DNA of 64,000 nt from Duganella sp. Leaf126 (GTDB taxonomy: Bacteria; Pseudomonadota; Gammaproteobacteria; Burkholderiales; Burkholderiaceae_D). Under the pieces are notes generated by a model. The model searched no databases and had not been told where the DNA came from. It saw nothing but the letters and a program-made list of their open reading frames with translations. Where the stretch lies: NCBI RefSeq assembly GCF_001423125.1, contig NZ_LMNW01000001.1, positions 329,944-393,943 on the forward strand, read 5' to 3'. A program made the position numbers and the translations under genes. Each line of letters begins with the position of its first letter. Position 1 is the first letter of the stretch. Of this stretch, positions 1 through 9,513 are shown in pieces.

Positions 1-849
1 GGAATGCTGGGCCGTGTCGCCGCCGGTTTCCTCGAAACGGAACTTGTCGGCCCAGGCCAGCAGGGGACGGAAGAACAGCTGGTCGTACATCAGCACGGCG
101 ATCAGCATGGCAAAGATGGCCCAGCCGATGGCGCCCAGGTCGCTCTGCTCGATGGCCAGCGCAATGTACGACCCGATGCCGGGCAGCTTGATGTTCTGGT
201 GCGAGACCGAAATCGCCTCGGACGCCACCACGAAGAACCAGCCGCCCGACATCGACATCATCATGTTCCACAACAGGCCCGGCATGGCGAACGGCAGCTC
301 CAGGCGCCAGAAGCGCTGCCAGCCCGAGAGCTGGAACACCCGCGCCGCTTCGGCCAGCTCGGCCGGCACGGTGCGGAAACCCTGGTAGGCCGAGAAGGCC
401 ATATTCCATGCCTGCGACGTGAAGATGGCGAAGATCGCCGCGCACTCGACGCCCAGCAGGTTGCCCGGAAACAGCGCGATAAAGGCGGTGACGGTGATCG
501 ACAAAAAGCCCAGGATAGGAATCGACTGCAGGATGTCGAGCAGCGGCACCAGCACTTTTTCAGCCAGGCGGTACTTGGTGGTCAGCGCGGCGAACACGCA
601 GGCGAACACCATCGACGCACCGAGCGCGATGAACATGCGCAAGGTGGTGCGCAGCAGGTAGTAAGGCAGGTTGGTCGGGTCGAGCGAGAGCGGCAGCGCC
701 TGGCCCAGCTCGTAGGGGCGCGCCATCTGCTGGCCGCCGTAGGCCAGCAGCACGAACAGCGCCAGCACGATGGGCAGCAGCGCCCAGTCCCAGCGGTTAC
801 CGCCGGCTTCCACCACCTGCCGGGGGAAAAATTGCCGTTTTTTATACAT
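1..849 (-). CDS. ABC transporter permease, NitT/TauT type, fused two-domain form (C-terminal end outside window)
   Basis: Inner-membrane permease of a nitrate/sulfonate/taurine-type importer. The 283 visible codons run from ATG at 849 without a stop to the window edge, so the 3' end is missing. The N-terminus (MYKKRQFFPRQVVEAGGNR) leads into a membrane segment, then the binding-protein-dependent permease core. The visible stretch ends around PLLAWADKFRFE, which in this family sits between two permease domains, so the full protein is probably about 570 residues with a second domain beyond the edge. Substrate cannot be told from sequence. It is divergent from the HTH-GAF gene, with a regulator-like intergenic region between them. 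Confidence 0.8.
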   Translation of the reverse strand, partial: MYKKRQFFPRQVVEAGGNRWDWALLPIVLALFVLLAYGGQQMARPYELGQALPLSLDPTNLPYYLLRTTLRMFIALGASMVFACVFAALTTKYRLAEKVLVPLLDILQSIPILGFLSITVTAFIALFPGNLLGVECAAIFAIFTSQAWNMAFSAYQGFRTVPAELAEAARVFQLSGWQRFWRLELPFAMPGLLWNMMMSMSGGWFFVVASEAISVSHQNIKLPGIGSYIALAIEQSDLGAIGWAIFAMLIAVLMYDQLFFRPLLAWADKFRFEETGGDTAQHS

Positions 850-959
850 GGTTGTGGCTCCCGGACACTGAGATTGGCCGCCATTCTAAGGGAATCCGGC
901 ATGCCACCATATTACAGTTGTGAAAGTCCGGAAAGGAATTTTGCGCTACATGAAATAAA

Positions 960-1054
960 TGACGGAAATGATGATCCTTGTCAAAAACTAGTCGCTCTCC
1001 CAGGATTTATCGATATTTTATTGCTGAATGAACATAAAAACGTCATTTTCGTCA
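960..1054. repeat. Imperfect inverted repeat in the divergent intergenic region
   Basis: TGACGGAAATGATG (960-973) and CGTCATTTTCGTCA (1041-1054) are inverted copies matching at 12 of 14 positions. They flank 67 bp between the divergent permease and regulator genes. Paired operators are possible. No other gene is seen in 850-1134. Confidence 0.4.
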
Positions 1055-1061
1055 AATTCTT

Positions 1062-1092
1062 TTGTTTCCATGTAGAAATTACAGTACACTGT
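1062..1092 (+). promoter_or_regulatory. Promoter with palindromic operator upstream of the HTH-GAF gene
   Basis: TTGTTT (1062-1067) and TACACT (1085-1090) are separated by 17 bp, a good sigma-70 arrangement 45 bp before the start codon. The perfect palindrome ACAGT-AC-ACTGT (1081-1092) covers the -10, so a dimeric repressor bound there would block it. Autoregulation by the downstream gene is inference. Confidence 0.5.
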
Positions 1093-1134
1093 TTTCCATT
1101 GGCTGCACGCCGGCCCGCCCTTCCGAGAGACCAG

Positions 1135-1890
1135 ATGCCTAACAGTAAAGATTCTGTCCTGACCACCCGCGCGACCGCCGAGTTGCTGGGCGTGGCCGTG
1201 AGCACGGCGCAGCTGTGGATCGAGAATGGTGCGATTCCGTCGTGGAAAACGCCGGGCGGACACCGCCGCGTGCGCCTTTCGGCGGTCAAACGCCTGATGG
1301 AGCAGCGCGGCCTGGCAGCGCCGGCAGCCATGCCGGTCGCGGCGCCGCGCCCTGTGCCAGCGACGGCCAGCCATGCAGAATTCCTGCCTGCCGCCACGGC
1401 TGCCTACCCGGTCTCGCATGACGAAGCCCGGCGCCTGCTGGCGCTGGACGCTACCGGGCTGGTCGATACGCCTGCCGAATCGGTGTTCGACCGCCTGACC
1501 TGGCTGGCCAGCCAGATGACCGACTCGCCGATGGCACTGATCAGTCTGGCGACTGCGGAGCGGCTGTGGTTCAAGTCGCGCGTCGGGGTGGACGCCGTGG
1601 AGACGCCGCGCGACTGGGCGTTTTGCAGCCACGCGATCTTGCAGGATGGCCTGTTCATGGTGGAGGATGCGGCGCGCGATCCGCGCTTCCAGGACAGCCC
1701 GCATGTGACCGGTGCGCCACATATCCGCTTTTATGCCGCCTTCCCGCTGTACGACAACGACCAGCTGCCGCTCGGCACTTTGTGCGTGCTGGACCGCGAA
1801 CCGCGCCGCCTGCGCGATCGCGAAATCCGTGCCCTGCGCGAACTGGCCGATATCGCCTCGGAAGAAATCCAGCGCCGAACGCGCCCCTGA
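1135..1890 (+). CDS. DNA-binding protein: MerR/excisionase-type HTH fused to a GAF domain
   Basis: A 251-residue probable one-component cytoplasmic regulator. Residues about 8-55 form an excisionase/MerR-like winged helix-turn-helix (TAELLGVAVSTAQLWIENG, then a GGHRR turn). An Ala/Pro linker follows to about residue 85. Residues about 95-250 form a GAF domain of the kind with WFKSRVG, FCSHAIL and FYAAFPL motifs, a small-ligand or redox sensor fold. The ATG at 1135 has a GAGAGA ribosome site just upstream and a promoter at 1062-1090. The reading frame stays open far upstream, but that part is not protein-like. Likely targets are its own promoter and the divergent transporter; the ligand is unknown. 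Confidence 0.8.
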   Translation: MPNSKDSVLTTRATAELLGVAVSTAQLWIENGAIPSWKTPGGHRRVRLSAVKRLMEQRGLAAPAAMPVAAPRPVPATASHAEFLPAATAAYPVSHDEARRLLALDATGLVDTPAESVFDRLTWLASQMTDSPMALISLATAERLWFKSRVGVDAVETPRDWAFCSHAILQDGLFMVEDAARDPRFQDSPHVTGAPHIRFYAAFPLYDNDQLPLGTLCVLDREPRRLRDREIRALRELADIASEEIQRRTRP

Positions 1891-2062
1891 CACCCGATCC
1901 CATGGCATGCCGGCCTCACCTCCGCCAGCATGCCGCAATGCTTAGCACCACGTAGTTCCCGGCGCCGCCCAGAGTTCGCGACTGCCACACCGTTACTCAC
2001 CGGAGTAGCACCACCCTAGTCGCCGCTTAGCGGTATCGTTTCCCACGCTGCACGCTGCCTGT

Positions 2063-2081
2063 GGAAACGTCGAACGTTTCC
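2063..2081 (+). other. Perfect hairpin touching the ribosome binding site of the chemoreceptor gene
   Basis: GGAAACGT (2063-2070), loop CGA, ACGTTTCC (2074-2081) is a perfect 8-bp stem in the leader. The AGGAAG ribosome site starts at the next base (2082). It could modulate translation initiation or be a protein-binding palindrome. Confidence 0.4.
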
Positions 2082-2093
2082 AGGAAGATCATC

Positions 2094-3716
2094 ATGAACG
2101 CATTTAAAAAACTTAACATCGGTACCCAGTTGTCGCTGGGGTTCGGCATGGTCACGGCGCTGATGGTGCTGCTGGCCGCGGTCGCCATCTTTGGCGTGAG
2201 CGCGATCAGCGCCGCCTTCAAGCAGCAGGAACGCATCAATACCGATCACCTGGCGCCGCTGGTGGAGGCGCGCGAAGCGCTGGCGCAAACCGGCCTGTCC
2301 GCCCGCAACGCCTACATCGACAAGGCCCAGGCCAGCAAGGAACTGGCCATCCTCGACGAGCAGCGGGCCATCTACCTGAAAGCGCTCGAACAGCTGACTC
2401 CTTACTATGCCGGCAACCCCCAGTTCGACAAGGTGCGCACCGGCCTGCTGGCGATGGCCAAGGAACTGGACAAGCCGCGCAAGTTCCGCGAGGCCGACGA
2501 GATGGAAGCCTACGGACAGTTCCTGGTCAACGAGTGCAGCCCGCTGCGGCGCCAGATCGTGGCCGACATGGCGGTGCTGGTCAAGGCAGCCCAGAAAGAA
2601 GCCGGCGTGGCCAGCGAGCTGTCGGAACAGCGCGCAGAAAGCGCCCGCTTCTGGGTCGTGGTACTGGCCGCGACGGCGTTTGTGCTGAGCATCGCCATTA
2701 CCTGGCTGATCAAGCATGTGCTGCTGCGCCAGCTGGGCGGCGAACCTGCGTACGCCACCGAAATCGCCGGCAAGATCGCCCATGGCGACCTGGCCGTGGA
2801 GGTCGATGTCAAGCCTGGCGACCAGGACAGCCTGCTGTATGAAATCAAGAGCATGCGCGACAGTCTGGCCGCCATCGTGGGCAAGGTCCGCGAAGGCACG
2901 GTCGAGATCAACACGGCCTCCGGTGAGATTGCGGCGGGCAATGAAGACATGTCGAACCGTACTGCGCACCAGGCCTCCTCGCTGGAAAAAGTGGCCACCG
3001 CCATGGAAGAGCTGACCTCGACCGTGCGCCAGAACGCCAGCAATGCCCAGCAAGCCAACACCCTGGCGCAGACCGCCTCGTCGGTGTCCGAACACGGTGG
3101 CGCGGTGATGCAGCAGGTGACCGAGACCATGGAATCGATCAACGAATCGTCGAAGAAGATCGTCGACATCATCTCGGTGATCGACGGCATCGCGTTCCAG
3201 ACCAACATCCTGGCGCTGAACGCGGCCGTGGAAGCGGCCCGCGCCGGCGAACAGGGCCGCGGGTTTGCCGTGGTGGCCAGCGAAGTGCGCAACCTGGCCC
3301 AGCGCTCGGCCTCGGCCGCCAAGGAAATCAAGGCGCTGATCGACGATTCGGTAAGCAAGGTGGGCAGCGGCACCGAACTGGTCTCGAAAGCCGGCACCAC
3401 GATGCAGGAGGTGGTCAGCAGCGTCAAGCGCGTGACCGAGATCATGAGCGAGATCAGCGTGGCCAGCGCCGAGCAGAGCATCGGCATCGAACAGGTCAAT
3501 GGCGCCATCGGCGAGATGGATGGCATGACCCAGCAGAACTCGGCACTGGTCGAAGAAGCGGCCGCCGCTGCCCATGCGCTCGACCAGCAGGCGTCGGCAC
3601 TGACGGAAGTGGTCGGCGTGTTCAAGCTCGGGCACGAGAGCGCCGTCGCACGGCAGGCGCCGCAGCGCACCGCGCCAGCGCAGCGGACCGGCAGCCTGCG
3701 CCTGGCCCGCAACTAA
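2094..3716 (+). CDS. Methyl-accepting chemotaxis protein
   Basis: A 540-residue chemoreceptor. The start at 2094 ([10 protein letters not shown]) is chosen for the AGGAAG just upstream. An N-terminal membrane helix (about 10-33) is followed by a periplasmic four-helix-bundle-type sensor of about 150 residues, a second membrane helix (about 188-208), a HAMP domain and a long cytoplasmic signalling coiled coil with the conserved hairpin tip ([20 protein letters not shown]). The C-terminus (SLRLARN) lacks the pentapeptide tether for CheR/CheB. No chemotaxis genes lie nearby. The ligand is not predictable. Its stop is only 4 bp from the stop of the convergent corA. Confidence 0.9.
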   Translation: MNAFKKLNIGTQLSLGFGMVTALMVLLAAVAIFGVSAISAAFKQQERINTDHLAPLVEAREALAQTGLSARNAYIDKAQASKELAILDEQRAIYLKALEQLTPYYAGNPQFDKVRTGLLAMAKELDKPRKFREADEMEAYGQFLVNECSPLRRQIVADMAVLVKAAQKEAGVASELSEQRAESARFWVVVLAATAFVLSIAITWLIKHVLLRQLGGEPAYATEIAGKIAHGDLAVEVDVKPGDQDSLLYEIKSMRDSLAAIVGKVREGTVEINTASGEIAAGNEDMSNRTAHQASSLEKVATAMEELTSTVRQNASNAQQANTLAQTASSVSEHGGAVMQQVTETMESINESSKKIVDIISVIDGIAFQTNILALNAAVEAARAGEQGRGFAVVASEVRNLAQRSASAAKEIKALIDDSVSKVGSGTELVSKAGTTMQEVVSSVKRVTEIMSEISVASAEQSIGIEQVNGAIGEMDGMTQQNSALVEEAAAAAHALDQQASALTEVVGVFKLGHESAVARQAPQRTAPAQRTGSLRLARN

Positions 3717-3720
3717 GGTC

Positions 3721-4686
3721 TTATTTGAGCCAGCCGCGCCGGCGGAAGTACCAGAACGGCGCGATGGCGCTGGTGACCATCAGCAGCAGCGCGAACGGAT
3801 AGCCGGCGCGCCACTCGAGTTCGGGCAGCCACTTGAAGTTCATGCCGTAAATCGAGGCGATCAGCGTCGGCGGCAGGAAGGCCACGCTGGCCACCGAGAA
3901 GATCTTGATGATCTTGTTCTGGTTGATGTTGATGAAGCCGACCGTGGCGTCCATCAGGAAGTTGATCTTGTCGAACAGGAAGGACGTGTGGCCATCGAGC
4001 GATTCGATGTCGCGCAGAATCTGGCGCGCATCCTCGAACTGGTCGGCGTTGAGCAGGCGCCCGCGCATCAGGAAACTGACCGCGCGCCGGGTGTCCATCA
4101 TGTTGCGGCGGATGCGGCCGTTCAAGTCCTCCTCGCGCGCGATCGAGTTCAGCGCGGCTGCCGCATCGTCGTCGGTGAAGTGCTTCTGCAGCACGCGGCC
4201 GCTCACCTCTTCCAGGCTCAGATAAATGCCTTCGAGCGCATCGGCCGAATATTCGGCGTCGGTCGCGTACAGGTCCAGCAGCACGTCCATGTAATCGCCG
4301 ATCGAGCCGGGCCGCGAGCGCGCGCGCATGCGCACCAGGCGGAACACGGGCAAGTCGTCGGTATGCACCGAGAACAGCATCTTGCGCGCCAAGATGAAGG
4401 CCACCGTGACCACGCGTGACGGGCCGTCGTCTTCTTCTAGCAGGAAGTCGGTACGCAGGTGCAGGTCACCGTTTTCCGCCTCGTAGTAACGGGCCGACGC
4501 TTCGATGTCCTTGACCTCGTCCTCGCCCGGCAGCGTCACGCCGTAGATGGTGCGCACCCATGCCCGCTCGTCGTCGGTGGGGTCGGTCAGGTCCACCCAC
4601 ACCGGCTCGGCGTTGACGAGATCTTCGCGCGTGTCGATCGGTACCTGGTTGAGCCGGCCATTCTGGAGTACGAAAACATTGATCAT
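3721..4686 (-). CDS. corA: CorA-type magnesium/cobalt transporter
   Basis: A 321-residue inner-membrane divalent-cation channel, taken to import Mg2+. It has the long acidic cytoplasmic N-terminal domain of the family, a long stalk helix, and two C-terminal membrane helices. The signature GMN lies at about residue 280 at the end of the first helix (ASIYGMNFKWLPELEW), and a basic tail (RRRGWLK) follows the second. Length and motif are normal. The start MINVFVLQ has an AAGG sequence upstream. It is last in a minus-strand gene run but separated from mtgA by 100 bp, so it probably has its own promoter. Confidence 0.93.
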   Translation of the reverse strand: MINVFVLQNGRLNQVPIDTREDLVNAEPVWVDLTDPTDDERAWVRTIYGVTLPGEDEVKDIEASARYYEAENGDLHLRTDFLLEEDDGPSRVVTVAFILARKMLFSVHTDDLPVFRLVRMRARSRPGSIGDYMDVLLDLYATDAEYSADALEGIYLSLEEVSGRVLQKHFTDDDAAAALNSIAREEDLNGRIRRNMMDTRRAVSFLMRGRLLNADQFEDARQILRDIESLDGHTSFLFDKINFLMDATVGFININQNKIIKIFSVASVAFLPPTLIASIYGMNFKWLPELEWRAGYPFALLLMVTSAIAPFWYFRRRGWLK

Positions 4687-4786
4687 GGGTGAGGAGCCTT
4701 CTGGAAACAGCGCAAGTGTACCCGGAAAGATGCCGGCTAAGCCAGCCTGCCCTCCTGATCGGGCAGATTTTCAATCCAGACGGCTG

Positions 4787-5524
4787 CTATGGCACCTCGA
4801 CGGCATTCATGCGGGCCAGGATGGTGGCTGTGCGGCGGTTCAGGTAGCTGGTGTCGCGGTGCTTGTCGTAGTAGCGCGGATTGGGCAGCATCACGGCCAG
4901 CCGGGCCGCCTGGCCGGCGCTGAGGCTGGCCGCGCTGGTGCGGTAGTAATGGCGCGACGCCGCTTCCGCGCCGAAGGTGCCGGTGCCGAATTCCACCACG
5001 TTCAGGTAGATTTCATAGATGCGCTGCTTGTCCATCAGCATTTCGAGCATGTACGTGATCACCAGTTCCTGGCCCTTGCGCACATAGCTGCGCGAGCCGG
5101 ACAGGAACAGGTTCTTGGCCAGCTGCTGGGTGATCGTCGAGCCGCCCGCCACCACCTTGCGCTTCTTGCTGTTTTTCTCGTAGGCCTTTTGCATCGCTTC
5201 CCAGTCCACGCCCTCGTGCTCGGCGAAATTGGCGTCTTCGGAGGCGATGATGGCGCGCTTGAGATTGTTCGAGATGCGGTTGTACGGCACCCAGGTCTGG
5301 CGGATTTCCGCTTTCGGATCCTTCTCGCGCAGGGCCGACTGCTGCGCGCGCATGAAGCTGGTCATGCCCGGATTGTGGTCCACCCACCACCAGATCTGCA
5401 GGAAGAAATACAGCTGCACGCACAGCACCAGCAGCAGCGGCACGATGACTACCCACTTGACCCAGCCGAAGCGGCTGCCGCTGCGCACGGCCGGCTTCCT
5501 GGGCGACTGCTTGGCCGCCCTCAT
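4787..5524 (-). CDS. mtgA: Monofunctional biosynthetic peptidoglycan transglycosylase
   Basis: A 245-residue GT51 glycosyltransferase that polymerises lipid II into glycan strands at the periplasmic face. A short basic cytoplasmic tail is followed by one membrane helix (about 21-42). The catalytic glutamate is in SEDANF (about E96) and the GGSTITQQ motif is at about 127-134. Length is typical. The start at 5524 is chosen because its ATG overlaps the aroE stop (ATGA), indicating translational coupling. An upstream extension in the same frame lies inside aroE and is not family-like. Confidence 0.93.
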   Translation of the reverse strand: MRAAKQSPRKPAVRSGSRFGWVKWVVIVPLLLVLCVQLYFFLQIWWWVDHNPGMTSFMRAQQSALREKDPKAEIRQTWVPYNRISNNLKRAIIASEDANFAEHEGVDWEAMQKAYEKNSKKRKVVAGGSTITQQLAKNLFLSGSRSYVRKGQELVITYMLEMLMDKQRIYEIYLNVVEFGTGTFGAEAASRHYYRTSAASLSAGQAARLAVMLPNPRYYDKHRDTSYLNRRTATILARMNAVEVP

Positions 5525-6360
5525 CGCTGCTCGCGCAAGGACTGCAGCACCGGCGCGGTGTCGGGGTGAATGCCGCGCCACAGGGCAAACGCTTCGGCCG
5601 CCTGCTCCACCAGCATGCCCAGGCCGTCGCGCACGGTGGCGCCGTGGCGGGCCGCGAACTGCAGGAACACGGTCGGCTCCTTGCCATACATCATGTCCAG
5701 CGCCAGCGCGCCCGGTGCGAACACGGTCGCCGGTACCGGCGGCAATTCGGCGCCGAGGCTGGCCGCGGTGGCGTTGATCACCAGGTCGAATTCACCCGCA
5801 AGATCGGCGTAACCGCAGGCCGACACCACGCCGGCGCCGCCGAGGGCGGCAAACTGCCCGGCCAGCGCCTGCGCGGTGGCGACCGTGCGATTGGCGATCA
5901 CCAGTTGCGCGGGACGGTGTTCGAGCAGCGGCAGCACCGCGCCGCGCGCGGCGCCGCCGGCGCCCAGCAGCAGCACGCGCCGGCCGGCAACCGGCACGCC
6001 GGCATTGTTGACGATATCGGCCACCAGGCCGGCGCCGTCGGTGTTGTCGCCGATGATGCCGTCGTCGGTGAAGTGCAAGGTATTGACGGCGCCGGCAGCC
6101 TGGGCGCGGACGGTCAGCGCCTGCGCCACTTTCACGGCCTCGAGCTTGAATGGCACGGTGACGTTGGCGCCGCGTCCGCCTTCGGCGATGAAGGCGTGAA
6201 CGGCAGCGGCAAAGCCGTCGAGCGGCGCCAGCCGTTTTTCGTACGCCACGGCGTGGCCGGTCTGGGCCGCAAAGGCGGCGTGGATCTCGGGGGACTTGCT
6301 ATGGGCAATCGGGTTGCCGAACACGCAGTAGCGGTCGGCCGGTGCCGGAATGGCTGTCAT
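5521..6360 (-). CDS. aroE: Shikimate dehydrogenase (NADP+)
   Basis: A 279-residue enzyme reducing 3-dehydroshikimate to shikimate in the chorismate pathway. The substrate-binding motif [10 protein letters not shown] is at residues 15-24 and the catalytic lysine is K72 in NVTVPFK. A glycine-rich NADP loop ([10 protein letters not shown]) follows near the middle. It sits 2 bp after the TonB-type gene and overlaps mtgA by 4 bp, so these genes are co-transcribed. aroQ of the same pathway is encoded elsewhere in the window on the other strand. Confidence 0.96.
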   Translation of the reverse strand: MTAIPAPADRYCVFGNPIAHSKSPEIHAAFAAQTGHAVAYEKRLAPLDGFAAAVHAFIAEGGRGANVTVPFKLEAVKVAQALTVRAQAAGAVNTLHFTDDGIIGDNTDGAGLVADIVNNAGVPVAGRRVLLLGAGGAARGAVLPLLEHRPAQLVIANRTVATAQALAGQFAALGGAGVVSACGYADLAGEFDLVINATAASLGAELPPVPATVFAPGALALDMMYGKEPTVFLQFAARHGATVRDGLGMLVEQAAEAFALWRGIHPDTAPVLQSLREQR

Positions 6361-6362
6361 TA

Positions 6363-7250
6363 TTATTGTGCTCCGCCGAGCATGTCGGCTTCCAGTTTAT
6401 CGTCGCGGGTGAAGCGGAAGGTGGTGATGATGACCCACAGGTCGTCGCGGTCGGTCGAGCGCATATTGGCCGGGAACTTGCCGAACGGCGCGGCGCGGCG
6501 GACGATGTCGATCGCCGCCCGGTCCAGCGCCGGGTTCTTCGAACTGGTGGTCACTTCGATACCGCCTTCCTTGTCGTAGATGGTGCCGTCCTGGAACACC
6601 GGGATCGACAGCACCAGCTGGCCGTACAGCTTGCGGCCGTTTTTTTGCGGGAAGTTCAGCGTGCCCACGTCCTCGATGCGCTTTTGCAGGGTCTTGTAAT
6701 ACATGGCGTAACCGACGCCGCGCGTGCTGGGACTGAGGAAGGTCTTGCGCGGCCGCTTGTTCTGGTCTTCGATGGTCTCGCTGATCTCGGCGGCGCGGCG
6801 CGCGATCGCCTTGCTCGACTCGAGCAGGTCGGCGCCGCTGGCCAGCGGATCGGGCTTGGCGTCTTCGGTCACCTTGGGCACGTTGAACGGTTGCTTGCGC
6901 TTGACCTGGTTGAGCAGGTTGCGCTGCTGCTCTTCCAGCGCGGCGATGCGGCGCTGGGTGGCAACGATGCTGTCGCCGGTCTCCATCTTGCGCATATCGG
7001 GCAGCGGCGACTTGGACCGTCCCTTGTCCACCGTGCCGCCACCGTCCAGGTTGGCCTGGGCCAGCGCCTCGGCCTTGAGCGGCGCATTCTTGTGCTTGGC
7101 ATTGACGAGGATGACTTCCAGCCCGGGATCGGTCGGCTTGACCGGGTTCGGCGGCGGCGCCACGAAGCGCACGGCCAGCAACACGCCATGCGCCAGCAGC
7201 GAGACGCCGATGGCGGTGTACAGGAAGCGATTTTGCTGGAATGACTTCAC
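6363..7250 (-). CDS. TonB C-terminal domain protein (energy transducer type)
   Basis: A 295-residue protein with an N-terminal membrane anchor (about 9-30), a Pro-rich stretch, a charged and partly coiled-coil periplasmic region ([14 protein letters not shown]), and a C-terminal TonB-like domain (about 200-290). TonB proteins carry proton-motive energy to outer-membrane receptors. No exbB/exbD or receptor gene is adjacent, and it lies in a housekeeping operon, so it may serve an envelope function other than iron uptake. It is followed after 2 bp by aroE. Confidence 0.75.
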   Translation of the reverse strand: MKSFQQNRFLYTAIGVSLLAHGVLLAVRFVAPPPNPVKPTDPGLEVILVNAKHKNAPLKAEALAQANLDGGGTVDKGRSKSPLPDMRKMETGDSIVATQRRIAALEEQQRNLLNQVKRKQPFNVPKVTEDAKPDPLASGADLLESSKAIARRAAEISETIEDQNKRPRKTFLSPSTRGVGYAMYYKTLQKRIEDVGTLNFPQKNGRKLYGQLVLSIPVFQDGTIYDKEGGIEVTTSSKNPALDRAAIDIVRRAAPFGKFPANMRSTDRDDLWVIITTFRFTRDDKLEADMLGGAQ

Positions 7251-7314
7251 GCGGTGCCGAAGAGATGGATTGGATTGGGCAATTTTACGTTAAAACAATC
7301 CGCTGGCGCTAACG

Positions 7315-7344
7315 CCGTCATTCCCGCGAAGGCGGGAATGACGG
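7315..7344. repeat. REP-like palindrome
   Basis: A perfect 13-bp inverted repeat: left arm CCGTCATTCCCGC (7315-7327), loop GAAG, right arm GCGGGAATGACGG (7332-7344). The ATTCCC...GGGAAT core recurs as a dispersed palindrome in several proteobacterial genomes. It lies between the RNase gene and the TonB-type gene, where it could end or attenuate transcription or protect mRNA. Confidence 0.7.
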
Positions 7345-7377
7345 ACCAGAAGACAATGGTGCTATTGGTGCGGCAGG

Positions 7378-9513
7378 CTACCGATCGTCGGTGTCGGTGT
7401 CGGTGTCGGCATCCGTGTCGGCGGCATCAGCATCGGTGTCGACATCAGCACCCGTGTCAGTATCGGTGTCGGTCTCAGCATCGGTGTCAGCATCAGCGTC
7501 CACCTCCGCCCCTGCTTCCGCCTCGACCTCCGCCGCCACTTCCGGCGCATCGACCGCCTCTTCCGGCAGGTCCAGTTCCTCGTCGAAGTCTGCCTCGGTC
7601 CCAGCAGGCACTGCTGCCGGGATTTCAAGCAGGCGCGCTTCGATCGTCAGTTCCAGCTCGTCCCAGCGCAGGATATCGAGCCGGACCTGGGCGCCGCGCG
7701 CTACCGACGGCATGCCGGGCAGGCGGATGATCAGCGGCAGGTCCGCCAGGCGCAGCACTTCGTCCTTGAGCACCACGGCATCGACCTGGCGCGCGTTTTC
7801 CTGGCCCAGCCAGCGCAGGCACCAGTAGCGTTCCATGTTAGCCTGGTGGTCGCCATACGCCGCATACGCGGCATCGAATTGCGAGACGATGGCAAACAGC
7901 GCCGCATCCTTGTGCTTGAACTTGGCGACCAGCGGCGCGGTCACGCCCTTCTCGGCGCAGGCCAGGATCTGCCACTGGTTGACCAGGTCGGTATAGCGGC
8001 GCAGCGGCGAGGTGCTCCACGCATACTGGTCCACGCCCAGGCCCTGGTGCGGCGCCGCGTGCGTGAGCATGCGCACCTGCATCTTGGCAGCCCAGCCGCC
8101 CACGCCCTGGCCCTGGCTGCGATAGATGCCGGGCACGCCGCAGTCGTGCATCAGCTTGCCCCAGGTGCTGTTGGCAAAGATCATCAGCTCGGCCACGATC
8201 TTGTCGAGTGGCGCGCCGCGCTTGCGGCGGCTGACCGTGACCACGTCGTCTTCCACGTAAAAATTGAAATCGACGCGGTTGTTCTGCTCCGGTTTCAGGC
8301 CGAACGCTTCGCGCTTGACCATGCGCGCCGCTTCCAGCACCTGCGCCCATTGCCAGATCAGGCCCAGCGCTTCCTTGTGCGGATAGTCGCCGGCGCCGCT
8401 GGCCAGCGTTTCCTCGTTGACCAGGTCGTCGAGGTCGTTGTGGCGCAGGTTATTGGCGATCGGCACCATCTCGGCGCGGGTGTCGGTGGCCAGCACCGAC
8501 CAGTCGGCCGGATCGAGGGTCGCGTACAGCGACAGCGCCGGGCAGGTCTTGCCCTCGGCCAGCGTGAAGGCGTCGACCACGCTGTCGGGCAGCATGGTGA
8601 TCTTGTCGCCTGGCATATACACGGTGGACATGCGCGCGCGCGCCAGCTTGTCCACGGCGTCGTCGGGCTTGATGGCCAGGCCCGGCGCGGCGATGTGGAT
8701 GCCGATCCGGACCTTGCCATCGTCCAGGCGGGTGACCGAGAATGCATCGTCGATCTCGGTGGTGGTGACATCGTCGATCGAGAACGCCTGCACGTCGGCC
8801 ACCGGCAAACCGGTCGGCGGCAGCGGCACCGGAACGTCGGGGAAACCGGCGCCGCGCGGGAAGTTCTCGAACAGGAACCTGGCCATGTGGAAGTCCTTGG
8901 GCGAGGCGATGCCGCCCACGTCCAGCATCAGGCGCTGCGGGTTGGTCTGCAGTTCGCTGCAGGCCGCATCGAGCGCCTTGTATTCGATGCCGTTCTTGTC
9001 CGGCTTGAACAGCAGCTGCAGCACGATCGGCTGCATCGCTGCCGGCAGCTTGCCGGCTTTCAGTTCCTCCACGTACTGGGCCTGGATCACGGCCTGCTGT
9101 TTCTTTTTCTCGATGCCGGCCTGGGCGGCGCGCAGCGACTGCTCGGGCGCCGCCTTGTAGCGGCCACGGCCCTTCTTGTAGAAATAGATCGGCGCCGAAT
9201 GCAGGGAGAGGATCAGGCCGGCCGCTTCGGCCGGCAGCGGCGCATGGCCGAAGTACTCGGCGCCCAGCTCGGCAAAACCGAATTCCTCTTCCCCGGCCAC
9301 TTCCCACAGGAAGTCGAGATCGATGTCGGCGGACACGGCCTTGGCCTGGTCCAGCAAGTCGGTCGGCGACGGCTTTTCGTATTGCAGCAGCACGTCCTTG
9401 ATCTTGACCTTGGTGCGCTTGCCGCTGGCCATCTCCACCTGGTAGGCCTCGCCTGCCTGCGACATGATGGCACCGACCTTGAAATCGCCCGACTCTTCGA
9501 AAAATAAATTCAT
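7378..9513 (-). CDS. RNB-domain exoribonuclease (RNase II/R family) with acidic repeat tail
   Basis: A 711-residue 3'-5' exoribonuclease. An OB-fold-like N-terminal part precedes the RNB catalytic domain, which has the metal-binding signature DDVTTTEIDDAFSV at about residue 255 and the downstream HAAPHQGLG / YAWSTSPLRRYTDLV motifs. It is closer to the short VacB-like bacterial family than to RNase R. The last about 45 residues are an unusual Asp/Thr/Ala/Val repeat (DTDTDTGADVD-like) encoded by tandem hexamers in 7381-7500. The start overlaps the ubiC stop by 4 bp. Confidence 0.88.
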   Translation of the reverse strand: MNLFFEESGDFKVGAIMSQAGEAYQVEMASGKRTKVKIKDVLLQYEKPSPTDLLDQAKAVSADIDLDFLWEVAGEEEFGFAELGAEYFGHAPLPAEAAGLILSLHSAPIYFYKKGRGRYKAAPEQSLRAAQAGIEKKKQQAVIQAQYVEELKAGKLPAAMQPIVLQLLFKPDKNGIEYKALDAACSELQTNPQRLMLDVGGIASPKDFHMARFLFENFPRGAGFPDVPVPLPPTGLPVADVQAFSIDDVTTTEIDDAFSVTRLDDGKVRIGIHIAAPGLAIKPDDAVDKLARARMSTVYMPGDKITMLPDSVVDAFTLAEGKTCPALSLYATLDPADWSVLATDTRAEMVPIANNLRHNDLDDLVNEETLASGAGDYPHKEALGLIWQWAQVLEAARMVKREAFGLKPEQNNRVDFNFYVEDDVVTVSRRKRGAPLDKIVAELMIFANSTWGKLMHDCGVPGIYRSQGQGVGGWAAKMQVRMLTHAAPHQGLGVDQYAWSTSPLRRYTDLVNQWQILACAEKGVTAPLVAKFKHKDAALFAIVSQFDAAYAAYGDHQANMERYWCLRWLGQENARQVDAVVLKDEVLRLADLPLIIRLPGMPSVARGAQVRLDILRWDELELTIEARLLEIPAAVPAGTEADFDEELDLPEEAVDAPEVAAEVEAEAGAEVDADADTDAETDTDTDTGADVDTDADAADTDADTDTDTDDR
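7381..7500 (-). repeat. Tandem hexamer repeat coding the acidic RNase tail
   Basis: On the coding strand, degenerate GACACC / GACGCC-type hexamers give alternating Asp-Thr and Asp-Ala pairs to the end of the RNase. Such simple repeats can expand and contract by slippage, so tail length may vary between strains. Confidence 0.7.

Noticed and set aside
7846..9507. Long plus-strand frame opposite the RNase gene
   Set aside because: Antisense shadow. The RNase has intact RNB motifs and operon overlaps on both sides.
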